A program made the position numbers and the translations under genes. 64,000 nt of DNA, from the NCBI RefSeq assembly GCF_009755265.1, contig NZ_WPOO01000003.1:1-64000 (forward strand), read 5' to 3'. The notes under the pieces were generated by a model. That model saw only the letters and a list, made by a program, of their open reading frames with translations. It made no database searches and was not told the origin of the DNA. Below, piece by piece: positions 1 to 7,542 of this stretch (positions are counted from its first letter, which is position 1; the number at the start of each line of letters is the position of its first letter). This stretch comes from Adlercreutzia rubneri. GTDB taxonomy: Bacteria > Actinomycetota > Coriobacteriia > Coriobacteriales > Eggerthellaceae.

Positions 1-1110
1 CGCCATCTCGAGGGACGACTCGGTGAGGCGCGCGTCGGGGCTGGTGCCGACGGCCCAGCCGACGGGCTTGCCGTCGAACAGGTCGACGACGGGCGACAGG
101 TACACCTTGCGGCCGTCGTCGGGCAGGCGGAACTCGGTCACGTCGCTGACCCACGCCTCGTTGGGGCGCCCGGCGGAGAAGTCGTGGGTGCCGTCCGCCC
201 TCAGCAGCAGGTTGGGCGCGGGCGCGTCGATCTCGCCGGCGTAGGAGCTGTAGCGCCCCCTGCGCGCGTAGCACACGCGCAGCCCGAGCCCGCGCATGAG
301 CCGCCGCACCACCTTCTCCGACACCGGCCGGCCGCGCCGGCGCGACACGACCTCGCGCACGAACCGGTAGCCCCTCGACGAGTTGCCGTCGACGCGGAAG
401 GCCCGCTCGACCTCGCCCGCCGTCCCGTCCGGCGGCGCGGAGGGCGAGGTCAGGGCGTCGAGCTGGTAGTAGTAGGTGGAGCGGGCCAGGCCCAGGGCCG
501 CGCAGGCGGCCGCGGCGCCGAAGGCGCCCTCGAGCCTGGAGGCGCAGCCGGCCGCCTCAGCGTTGGTGAGGGCCGGCGCCCCTGCTTTTAGGACGGCCAA
601 CACCTCCCTGAGCGCGGCGTTGCTGAGCTCCAGGTCGGCGATGATCGCCTTGAGCGCCGCCGGGTCGTCGGGCAGCTCCTCCGGCAGCCCCGGCGGCTGC
701 TCGCAGGGCATCGGGCGGGCCGGCCGGCTCGCCCGGCGGGTCTTCCCCTCGTCCACGGCCTCTCCCTTCCTCCTCTTCCTCGCGGGCGCCGGCAGCAGCG
801 CCGCCGTGCCCCCTCGGGCGTACCTTCCCACGCTGTAGCGCACCTGCTGGGGGGTCAGCCCCGTCTCCCGGGCCGCCTGGGCGGCGGTCGCCCCCTCGGC
901 CACGCGCCTTATCGCCTCGAGCTTGGGGAGCACGGGCTTGGAGCGGTACTGGCACTTGTCGGGGTCGTGCCTGGGATCCGCCTTGATCCAGTTGCGCAGC
1001 GTGCTGCCCGAAGGGTACCCCAGCTCGGCGGCGAAGTCATCCACGGACATCTCGCCGGGCATCGAGAACCACAGATCCAGCGCATCCTGCTTGGCCCTCT
1101 TGTCGTACAT
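1..1110 (-). CDS. IS3-family transposase, 3' end beyond the window
   Basis: Single open frame of 370 codons reading from ATG at 1110 to the left window edge with no stop. The first about 110 residues are two helix-turn-helix-like blocks (SVDDFAAELGYPSGSTLRNW; GATAAQAARETGLTPQQVRY), followed by a linker rich in Arg, Pro and Glu and an HTH_21-like segment (NSSRGYRFVREVVSRRRGRPVSEK split here as GYRFVREV and PVSEKVVRRLM). The integrase core begins near residue 315: WVSDVTEF supplies the first catalytic Asp (about 323) and VVDLFDG the second (about 343); the Glu lies outside. Many IS3 elements make transposase by -1 frameshifting between orfA and orfB, whereas here both parts are in one frame. 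A GGGAG ribosome site precedes the ATG. Cutting and joining of its own IS ends is inferred from the family. Confidence 0.88.
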   Translation of the reverse strand, partial: MYDKRAKQDALDLWFSMPGEMSVDDFAAELGYPSGSTLRNWIKADPRHDPDKCQYRSKPVLPKLEAIRRVAEGATAAQAARETGLTPQQVRYSVGRYARGGTAALLPAPARKRRKGEAVDEGKTRRASRPARPMPCEQPPGLPEELPDDPAALKAIIADLELSNAALREVLAVLKAGAPALTNAEAAGCASRLEGAFGAAAACAALGLARSTYYYQLDALTSPSAPPDGTAGEVERAFRVDGNSSRGYRFVREVVSRRRGRPVSEKVVRRLMRGLGLRVCYARRGRYSSYAGEIDAPAPNLLLRADGTHDFSAGRPNEAWVSDVTEFRLPDDGRKVYLSPVVDLFDGKPVGWAVGTSPDARLTESSLEMA

Positions 1111-1124
1111 TCGAACTCCCTTCC

Positions 1125-1166
1125 GGACACCTGGGTGTCCAACTTGGAGTCCGCACCCCCAAGTTC
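1125..1166. repeat. paired hairpins at the upstream end of the IS3 element
   Basis: Two inverted repeats sit just upstream of the transposase start: GGACACC-TG-GGTGTCC (1125-1140) and AACTTGG at 1141-1147 against CCAAGTT at 1159-1165. They probably belong to the terminal region of the insertion sequence, where the inverted repeat and promoter lie. The exact outer end and the target duplication cannot be fixed because the other end is outside the window. Confidence 0.5.
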
Positions 1167-1216
1167 ACTCGAAATTATCAATTATCGTTAATTCTAATCA
1201 CTATAGCTGCCCTTCA

Positions 1217-1268
1217 GACGCTCATAACCGTCAATCTCATGCAGCGACAGGAGCCTTCACCGACTGAG
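1217..1268 (-). repeat. dispersed 52-bp repeat, copy 1
   Basis: Most diverged of four gapless copies of a 52-bp intergenic repeat (others at 13357-13408, 16721-16772 and 16884-16935). Read on the + strand it begins GACGCTCATAACC and contains CTCATGCAG. It lies between the IS3 element and the acpP terminator. Nothing else gene-like is seen in 1170-1440. Confidence 0.6.
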
Positions 1269-1442
1269 CGAGACGAGATGAAGCGCGAAGCGGCCATTAC
1301 CGGAAAGGCCGATCGGAATCGGTTCCCATAGAAGTGGAGCGCAACCGCTCTTATCGAATGGGGCTCAGACACGTTTCCTCCGGCAGAGCGGCACGAGCCC
1401 ACACGGGGCCTCTTTCGGCACAGACGCAGGGAACTAGGCAAC

Positions 1443-1475
1443 AAAAAGGCCCCGCAACCTGATGGCTGCGGGGCC
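1443..1475 (-). terminator. intrinsic terminator of hpf-acpP
   Basis: GGCCCCGCA (1448-1456) and TGCGGGGCC (1467-1475) form a 9-bp stem. On the minus strand it is followed by five U residues, just after the acpP stop. Confidence 0.85.
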
Positions 1476-1502
1476 CCAGTTCTGCTGAAACGCGACGGGC
1501 GC

Positions 1503-1721
1503 TTACAGCGAGTCGATGTAAGCGACCAGGTCGCCCACGGTGACAAGCCCCTCGGGCTCGCCGAAGTCGACCTCGCAGGCCTCCTCCAAGTCGCAGATGA
1601 GCTCGACCATGTCCAGCGAGTCGATGCCGAGGGACTCGAAGGTCGCCTCGGGGGTGACGGTGGCGGGGTCGATGTCGAGGTTGCTCTCGAGAACGCCGGC
1701 GATGGTGTCGATAGTGGCCAT
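1503..1721 (-). CDS. acpP: acyl carrier protein
   Basis: A 72-residue acidic four-helix carrier. GIDSLDMVEL places the phosphopantetheine attachment Ser at residue 35 in the invariant DSL motif. It carries growing acyl chains as thioesters for type II fatty acid synthesis in the cytoplasm. Length is typical. The gene follows hpf by only 3 nt and its ribosome site (AAAAGGAGG) overlaps the last codons of hpf, so the two are co-transcribed and probably translationally coupled. This is unusual company, since acpP usually sits with fab genes. A strong terminator follows. Whether it serves bulk fatty acid synthesis or a specialised pathway cannot be told from one gene, but nothing suggests a polyketide carrier. 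Confidence 0.93.
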   Translation of the reverse strand: MATIDTIAGVLESNLDIDPATVTPEATFESLGIDSLDMVELICDLEEACEVDFGEPEGLVTVGDLVAYIDSL

Positions 1722-1724
1722 GAA

Positions 1725-2309
1725 CTAATCCTCCTTTTGGGTGAGCAGACCGTAGCCGCCGTCCTCGCGGCGGTACAGGATGTGCACCAGGTTGGTGTCG
1801 CGATCAGTGTACGCGAAAAAGTCGTGACCCAGCAGATCGATCTGGATGAGCGCCTCTTCTTCGGTCATGGGCGTGAACTCCGTCTCCTTGCGGCGGATGA
1901 TCTCGTCCTCGGACAGCTCGTCCATCAGACGGTCGAGATCCAGCTCGCTCTCCGGACGGGCGTCCTCGTGGGCGTAGTCGACAATGCGCTCGGTGGCGCG
2001 AACCTTCTTGTCCAGCACGCGGGTCTTGTACTTGCGCAGCTGGCGGGCGACCTTGGCGGCAGCCACGTCGATGGCGGCGTACATGTCCTCTTCGCTTTCC
2101 TCCACGCGCACGATGTGGCCCTTGACGCGGACGGTGACCTCGCAAATAGCCGGCAGCGGGTTGGCCGGGTTCTTCTCGGTGTAAAGAACAATTTCCGTGG
2201 AGACGGTGTCGGCGTCCACAGCCTTGATCGCGTTACCGACCTTCTCCTCAGCGTACTGACGAAGGGCGTCGGTGACGGGCATTTTGCGTCCGGACACGGT
2301 GATCGTCAT
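1725..2309 (-). CDS. hpf: ribosome hibernation promoting factor, long form
   Basis: 194 residues. The N-terminal part (about 1-105, MTITVSGRKMPVTDALRQYA onward) is the S30AE/YfiA domain that binds the 30S decoding region. The C-terminal part (about 135-190, with FTPMTEEEALIQIDLLGHDF and VHILYRREDGGYGLL) is the dimerisation domain of long HPF, which drives 100S ribosome dimers in stationary phase. The ATG at 2309 is chosen because GAGGTGG lies at the right distance and the S30AE fold starts there; in-frame codons further upstream would add a non-homologous leader. The gene is first in an operon with acpP and is divergent from nhaA. Confidence 0.94.
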   Translation of the reverse strand: MTITVSGRKMPVTDALRQYAEEKVGNAIKAVDADTVSTEIVLYTEKNPANPLPAICEVTVRVKGHIVRVEESEEDMYAAIDVAAAKVARQLRKYKTRVLDKKVRATERIVDYAHEDARPESELDLDRLMDELSEDEIIRRKETEFTPMTEEEALIQIDLLGHDFFAYTDRDTNLVHILYRREDGGYGLLTQKED

Positions 2310-2681
2310 GATTTCCACCTCTTTTACCTCGTTGCTTGCACAATCAGCGTGGAAGGTGCGAGCCCGCTGGGGCACCTGAGCGCACCATGCGTAAAACGCA
2401 CCCTTCCAAACTGGAAGAAACAGCATAGCGCACTTTTCGCGAGATTGACCGAGCAATTTGAGGTTGCAAGAAAACGATTGCCGTCTGAGGACTGTTTTCG
2501 GAATGCAGCGCCTTTGAAGTCGAACGGTTCTCGTTTTCGTGTGAAAAAGGCTGCTACGGGGACTTTACAGATAGGGATTTTCGCTGAAGCGAAAGGGAAA
2601 GCGGTTACAATTAACGGATATCTGTGAAGCCGTCTTGCTCGCAGGCGGCTGAGTCGGTAAGAGAAATTGAGGATATAAGGC
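2310..2681. other. divergent intergenic region hpf/nhaA
   Basis: 372 bp separating two outward-facing genes, lower in GC than the coding DNA. It must hold both promoters. TACAAT at about 2607-2612 is a possible -10 for nhaA but has no good -35, so I do not assign promoters. No conserved RNA motif or small gene is recognised. Confidence 0.4.
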
Positions 2682-4274
2682 ATGGAACCCACTGCGAAGA
2701 ATCCCGATCCGCATCATATCTTCATTGATGAAGTCCAGGGGCATCAGCGTCGCTGGTTGAAAGTCATCCAATTTACGAGTTCGTCCACGAAGGCGGCGGC
2801 CATCATGCTGGCGGCGGCTATTGTGGCCCTCGTTATCGCGAACTCGCCGTTCTTCGAGCCCTTTGAGGAGTTCTGGCACACCCATGTAGTGGTGGGCGTC
2901 GGCGGCTTTATCGGCGAGATGTCGCTGGCCCATATCATCAACGACATCTTCATGGCGGTGTTCTTCCTGCTCGTAGGGTTAGAGATCAAATACGAGATGA
3001 CCGTCGGCGAGCTCACGAACATCCGCCAGGCGGCGCTGCCCATCATCGCGGCCTGCGGCGGCGTTCTGGCCCCTATCGTCATCTACTCCATCTTCAACGC
3101 CACCAACCCTGAGACCTCCCACGGCTGGGGTGTGCCCACGGCGACCGATATCGCCTTCGCCTTGGGCATCATGGCGCTGCTCGGCAACCGCGTGCCCAAC
3201 GGCGTGCGCGTGTTCCTCTCCACCTTGGCCGTGGCCGACGACATCATCGCCATTCTCGTCATTGCCATCTTCTACGGCCAGAGCCCCTCGCTCATGTGGC
3301 TTGCCATTGCTGCGGCCATTCTCGTGGTGCTCGTACTGATGAACCGGGCGCACGTGTACGCCCTGACGCCTTACATGCTGGTGGGTTGCCTGTTGTGGTT
3401 CGCTGTGTTCATGTCCGGTGTTCATTCCACCATCGCTGGCGTGCTGCTCGCCTTCACGATCCCCACGGGGTCGCGCGTCGATCTGCAGAAGTTCATGACC
3501 TGGTCGGGCGACCGGGTTCGCGAGGCGCGCGCCGCCTATGTGGAGACCGAGCCGGTGACGCTTCAGAAGGATTACATGTTCACCGTCACCCGACTCTCCA
3601 GTGTTGCTCGTCAGGTGGTACCCCCGGCCACGCGCTTGGAGCATATGCTGTACCCGTGGGTGTACTTTGCCGTGCTGCCCCTGTTCGCGCTGACCAACGC
3701 TGATGTGAGCTTCCTTGGCGGCGATGTTCTCGCCATGGTCTCGAGCCCGGTGTTCTTCGGCGTGTTCTTCGGATTGCTTCTGGGCAAGCCCATCGGCATC
3801 CTGCTCTTCAGCTTCTTGACGGTGAAGCTGAAGATCGCCAACCTGCCCGATCATGTTAACTGGATCCATATGCTGGGTGCCGGCATCCTGGGCGGCGTGG
3901 GCTTCACCATGGCCATCTTCGTGGCGAACCTCGCCTTCCCCGAGGCGGTGCTCATCGCCGATGCGAAGATCGGCATTCTGTCGGCCTCGCTTCTGGCCGG
4001 CGTGATCGGCTTCCTCTTTCTGTTCATGCAGGCGAAGGCGGCCGAGCGCCAGGGCATCTCGTACGTGTCCGCCTCGCTGGATGAGGTGGTGCGCCAAACG
4101 GCCGGGGAAGAGGCCGCCGACATGGCCGACGACGTGGTGCTCGGCGCTGGCGACGAGGATCTGGTCGACGATGTGCGCGAGGTGCTGGAAGCCGAGGGCG
4201 GCGTGGCAGAGTTCGTCGTGCACGAGATCCGCGACGAGGCCGAGGCCGAGGACGTCACCGGCACGCGACCCTAG
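2682..4274 (+). CDS. nhaA: Na+/H+ antiporter NhaA
   Basis: 530 residues with about 11-12 hydrophobic segments between residues 35 and 445, ending in LASLLAGVIGFLFLFM-like helices. VADDIIAILVIA carries the paired Asp residues essential for Na+/H+ exchange, and GVGFTMAIFVANLAF is the conserved helix XI stretch. The protein exports Na+ in exchange for H+ at the inner membrane and helps pH and salt homeostasis. After residue about 455 it has a tail of roughly 75 residues rich in Asp and Glu, absent from the E. coli protein (388 residues) but common in actinobacterial NhaA. It stands alone with its own terminator. Confidence 0.93.
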   Translation: MEPTAKNPDPHHIFIDEVQGHQRRWLKVIQFTSSSTKAAAIMLAAAIVALVIANSPFFEPFEEFWHTHVVVGVGGFIGEMSLAHIINDIFMAVFFLLVGLEIKYEMTVGELTNIRQAALPIIAACGGVLAPIVIYSIFNATNPETSHGWGVPTATDIAFALGIMALLGNRVPNGVRVFLSTLAVADDIIAILVIAIFYGQSPSLMWLAIAAAILVVLVLMNRAHVYALTPYMLVGCLLWFAVFMSGVHSTIAGVLLAFTIPTGSRVDLQKFMTWSGDRVREARAAYVETEPVTLQKDYMFTVTRLSSVARQVVPPATRLEHMLYPWVYFAVLPLFALTNADVSFLGGDVLAMVSSPVFFGVFFGLLLGKPIGILLFSFLTVKLKIANLPDHVNWIHMLGAGILGGVGFTMAIFVANLAFPEAVLIADAKIGILSASLLAGVIGFLFLFMQAKAAERQGISYVSASLDEVVRQTAGEEAADMADDVVLGAGDEDLVDDVREVLEAEGGVAEFVVHEIRDEAEAEDVTGTRP

Positions 4275-4310
4275 GGGACGCGTCGGTCCGCGGGCTTTTC
4301 GTACTTTCGG

Positions 4311-4338
4311 AGGGCGCTCTTTCGGGGGCGCCCTTTTT
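4311..4338 (+). terminator. intrinsic terminator of nhaA
   Basis: GGGCGC (4312-4317) pairs with GCGCCC (4328-4333) and is followed by TTTTT, 38 nt after the nhaA stop. Confidence 0.8.
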
Positions 4339-4373
4339 CATGCATCAAGTCGTTTTCGCAAACAGCAAGCTCG

Positions 4374-5687
4374 CTACAGCGCGCCCATGAGGTCGGCGAT
4401 GGCGTAAAGGGTGCCGAAGGCGACGACGCAGCCTTCCGGGCCGGCGGCGTCGTGGGCTGCGCGCAGGGCATCGGCGGGAGCGCCGCACGTGCGCACGGGC
4501 ACGTCATCGGCCCGGCCCTCTTCCACCATAATCTCGCGCACGCAGCCCTCCAGCTCGTCGGCCGCCAGGGCGCGAGGGCTTTTCGGGGCATACACCGAGA
4601 AGCTGCGGGCCCACGGCGCCACGGCGCGCACCATGGCCGGGTAGTCCTTGTCGGCCAGCACGCCCAAAGCAAAGTCGACTGAGGCGCGTCCCTCCTCCCC
4701 CAGAAGATCGGCGAGCGAGGCGGCCAGGGCCTCGGCCCCCTGAGGGTTGTGACCACCGTCCACAATGGTAAGCGGCGCGGTATCCACCACTTCGAAACGG
4801 CCGGGCCAACGGGCGGAGGCGATGCCTGCGAAAGCGGCCTCGGCGGAGATGGCCCACCCGCGCCCGCGCAGCACGTCGACCGCCGCGAGGGCCAGCGCCG
4901 CGTTGAAGGGCTGGTAGCTGCCGAGGAGACGCGTCTCGAATCCCCTCCCCTTCCATGAGAACCGGCGCAGGGCCGCTCCCGCGAGCGGCTCCACGGACAA
5001 GTCGCCGAAGTCGGGCACGAAAAGTTCGCAACCGCGCTCGGCGGCCACGGCCTCGATGACCGCCATGGCCTCGCTCTCCTGGGGCCAGCTCACCACGGGC
5101 GCTCCCGCCTTCACGATGCCGGCCTTCTCGCCGGCGACGGCGCCCAGGGTATCCCCGAGCAAATCGGTATGGTCGAGCCCGATGCGGCAGATCACGCTCA
5201 CCTCGGGGGCCTCGATGACGTTGGTGGCGTCCAACCGCCCCCCGAGCCCCACTTCCAGCACCACGATATCGCAGCCCACGGCGCGGAAATGCTCGAAGGC
5301 CACGGCGCCCATGAGCTCGAACTCCGTAGGATGATCCCCACTCGCCGCCTCCACGGCTTCGGCCGCCGGGCGCACCGCCGCCACGGCCCGGGCGAGCTCC
5401 TCGCCCGTGATGTTCTCCCCGTTCACGCGGATGCGCTCCTCGAAGCAGAGGATGAACGGGCTCGTGAACAGGCCCACCTTGTAGCCGGCCGCCTGCAGCA
5501 CCGAGGCCACATACGCGCACACCGACCCCTTCCCGTTGGTACCCGCCACGTGCACGAAGCGCAACTCGTCCTGGGGGCGCCCCAAGCGCTCCAGCAGATC
5601 CACCATGCGCGAGAGCCCCAGGCGCGAGGCCTGCCAGCGCGGGGTGTTTATCCAGGCTACGGGATCGAAGTGGCGCGCATCTTCCAC
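4374..5687 (-). CDS. folC: folylpolyglutamate synthase / dihydrofolate synthase
   Basis: 437 residues, Mur-ligase superfamily. The ATP-binding loop GTNGKGS lies at residues 49-55, the omega-loop region follows (LFTSPFI), and the C-terminal glutamate ligase domain contains the VDGGHNPQGAEAL signature. It adds glutamate to dihydropteroate and then to reduced folates in the cytoplasm, retaining them in the cell. Start is GTG at 5687 with AAGGAGA at good spacing. It converges with nhaA (terminator between them) and diverges from corA. No other folate genes are nearby. Whether it has one or both activities is not visible. Confidence 0.93.
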   Translation of the reverse strand: MEDARHFDPVAWINTPRWQASRLGLSRMVDLLERLGRPQDELRFVHVAGTNGKGSVCAYVASVLQAAGYKVGLFTSPFILCFEERIRVNGENITGEELARAVAAVRPAAEAVEAASGDHPTEFELMGAVAFEHFRAVGCDIVVLEVGLGGRLDATNVIEAPEVSVICRIGLDHTDLLGDTLGAVAGEKAGIVKAGAPVVSWPQESEAMAVIEAVAAERGCELFVPDFGDLSVEPLAGAALRRFSWKGRGFETRLLGSYQPFNAALALAAVDVLRGRGWAISAEAAFAGIASARWPGRFEVVDTAPLTIVDGGHNPQGAEALAASLADLLGEEGRASVDFALGVLADKDYPAMVRAVAPWARSFSVYAPKSPRALAADELEGCVREIMVEEGRADDVPVRTCGAPADALRAAHDAAGPEGCVVAFGTLYAIADLMGAL

Positions 5688-5812
5688 GGCACGTTCTCCT
5701 TCAAGGACGCGGCTACCGTTTTCTTACAAACCCGGTAACCGATGGGGCATATCACGGCTCCATTCTATACTAGGTTCCGGGCACGAGAGGCCGCGCGACG
5801 AGAGGAGGAGCC

Positions 5813-6736
5813 ATGGCAGCCATTTACGACCTGAACCGGCCGAACCCGCTGGCAGCGCCCTGCGACGAGGAAAACTGCAAGCCGCCCCTGGTCAAGATCC
5901 TCACCTCCCACGAGTTCAGCCAGCTCACGCATATCGCGCCGGAGGCGCGGGCAGAGCTGGCGGCGCTCGAGCTGGCGGCGGCCAACTTCGTCGAGCTGTA
6001 CCCCTCCTACATCATCGGCTCGTTCTCGGTGCCGGACAAATCCGACCCCACGGGCGATCCGGACACCATGTCGTTCTACCTGGAAGCCGACCACCTCATC
6101 CTCATCGACGACGGCGACATCGCGCAGAAGACCCTGGACAAAGTGGCCGCAACCGGCATTCTCACGAAGCCCACCACCTCGCATACCCTGTATGCCTTCA
6201 TGAAGACGCTCATCGCCGACGATTTCAGCTGGTTCTCCTCCATGGAAGACGCCATGGAAAGCCTCGAGGACGCCATGATCGGCCACCATGCCGACATCTC
6301 GTCGCAGACCATCATGAGCTACCGGCGCGCCGCCATGCGCATGGGCTCCTACTACCAGCAGATCGGCGTCATGGCCGACCTCATCGCCGACAACGAGAAC
6401 AAGGTGATGAGCCGCGAGGAGGCCCGCACCTTCGGGCACATCACCACCCACGCGAATCACCTGTCCGACCGCGCCGACATGCTGCGCGAGTACAGCCTGC
6501 AGCTTTACGAGCTGCATCAGACGCAGATCGACTTGAAGCAGAACTCCACCATGCAGATTCTCACCATCGTCACGGTGATGTTCGCGCCGCTCACGCTCGT
6601 CACCGGCTGGTTCGGCATGAACCTCACCGTGCTGCCGGGACTCGATTGGCCCTATATGGCGGCCACGATCATCACCCTGGCCCTGGTCATGATCGTGGTG
6701 ATGGTGCTGTTCTTCAAGCGGAAGAGATGGCTCTAG
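5813..6736 (+). CDS. corA: CorA-family divalent cation transporter
   Basis: 307 residues. A soluble N-terminal domain (about 1-240) is followed by two C-terminal transmembrane helices (about 242-268 and 278-300). The pore signature GMN follows the first (FGMNL, about 268-270), and the basic C-terminus FFKRKRWL is typical. The protein forms a pentameric Mg2+ channel (some members carry Co2+ or Ni2+) in the cytoplasmic membrane. An AGGAGG site lies just before the ATG. I see no M-box riboswitch in the 125 bp upstream, part of which is shared with the folC promoter region. Confidence 0.9.
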   Translation: MAAIYDLNRPNPLAAPCDEENCKPPLVKILTSHEFSQLTHIAPEARAELAALELAAANFVELYPSYIIGSFSVPDKSDPTGDPDTMSFYLEADHLILIDDGDIAQKTLDKVAATGILTKPTTSHTLYAFMKTLIADDFSWFSSMEDAMESLEDAMIGHHADISSQTIMSYRRAAMRMGSYYQQIGVMADLIADNENKVMSREEARTFGHITTHANHLSDRADMLREYSLQLYELHQTQIDLKQNSTMQILTIVTVMFAPLTLVTGWFGMNLTVLPGLDWPYMAATIITLALVMIVVMVLFFKRKRWL

Positions 6737-6752
6737 GCGATTTTGGGTCGCC

Positions 6753-7319
6753 TTAGACCTCGCCGCGCAGCAGCTCGCCTAAGGTGGCGAAGTCGTTTTC
6801 CAAGGCCTCGCGCTTCTTGCTGTCGTAGAGCGCGGCCGCCGGGTGGAAGATGGGGAACACCTTGAAGCGCCCCGCCCGCTGCAGCGTGCCGTGCAGGCGC
6901 GTGATGCCCACATCGGTTTTCAGGATGAACTTCGTGGAGAAGTTGCCCAGGGTGACGATGTACTCCGGGTTGATGGTGCGCGTCTGCTCGCGCAGAAACG
7001 GCGTGCAGGCCTGAATTTCCTCGGGACGCGGATCGCGGTTGGAAGGGGGACGGCACTTCAGCACATTGGCGATGTAGACGTCCTCGCGAGACAGCCCGGC
7101 GATGGCCAGAAGCTCGTTGAGGTACTTGCCGGCGGCGCCCACGAAAGGCTCGCCCTGCAAATCCTCGTTCTTGCCCGGAGCCTCGCCGACGATGAGCACC
7201 CGGGCCTCGGGATTGCCCACGCCGAACACCGTCTGCGTGCGGCCATCGCACAAGGGGCAGCGGCGGCAGGCGGCCACTTGGACTTGCAGGTCTTCTAGCG
7301 GAATGTGGGGGTGCTCCAT
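6753..7319 (-). CDS. uracil-DNA glycosylase, family 4 (Fe-S type)
   Basis: 188 residues. Cys18 and Cys21 (CRRC) and two later Cys (ANVLKCRPP and IQAC) match the four ligands of the 4Fe-4S cluster of thermophile-type UDG. VLIVGEAPGKNEDLQGEPF is the uracil-pocket motif and RLHGTLQRAGRFKVFPIFHP contains the active-site HP near the C-terminus. It removes uracil from DNA, starting base excision repair. The ATG at 7319 has AAGGACG upstream; the frame stays open further upstream but enters a palindromic repeat, so that part is not coding. The 3' end faces corA, 16 bp away. Confidence 0.9.
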   Translation of the reverse strand: MEHPHIPLEDLQVQVAACRRCPLCDGRTQTVFGVGNPEARVLIVGEAPGKNEDLQGEPFVGAAGKYLNELLAIAGLSREDVYIANVLKCRPPSNRDPRPEEIQACTPFLREQTRTINPEYIVTLGNFSTKFILKTDVGITRLHGTLQRAGRFKVFPIFHPAAALYDSKKREALENDFATLGELLRGEV

Positions 7320-7363
7320 CGGGCGTCCTTCTTTCTTGAGTTCCTTTTTGGGACTCGCCTCGG

Positions 7364-7483
7364 GCGAGCGCCGGGAGGGGGTGCCGTGCTCAAACAGCAT
7401 TCTATGGCATTTCCCGCCGAGAGTCGCGGCATTTTCGTATGCCATAGAATGAACTGCGCGCGGCACCCCCTCCCGGCGCTCGC
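7364..7483. repeat. 120-bp palindromic repeat, copy 1
   Basis: Perfect 23-bp outer arms (7364-7386 and 7461-7483) and perfect 12-bp inner arms (ATTCTATGGCAT 7399-7410, ATGCCATAGAAT 7439-7450). The 86-bp core 7381-7466 differs from the core of the second copy (9821-9942) at six positions, all in the loop between the inner arms. It lies between alr and the uracil-DNA glycosylase gene, both transcribed leftward, so it would be in their RNA. See findings. Confidence 0.85.
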
Positions 7484-7542
7484 TGCGCATTGCTTTCGTT
7501 TCAACCTGCTGCACGGCCTTGATACTCGCTGACCGCCGCTTT

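Noticed and set aside
2979..4223. Long open frame on the minus strand across nhaA
   Set aside because: It is antisense to a full-length antiporter, is rich in His, Gly and Glu as expected of a high-GC complement, and has no ribosome site or family motif.
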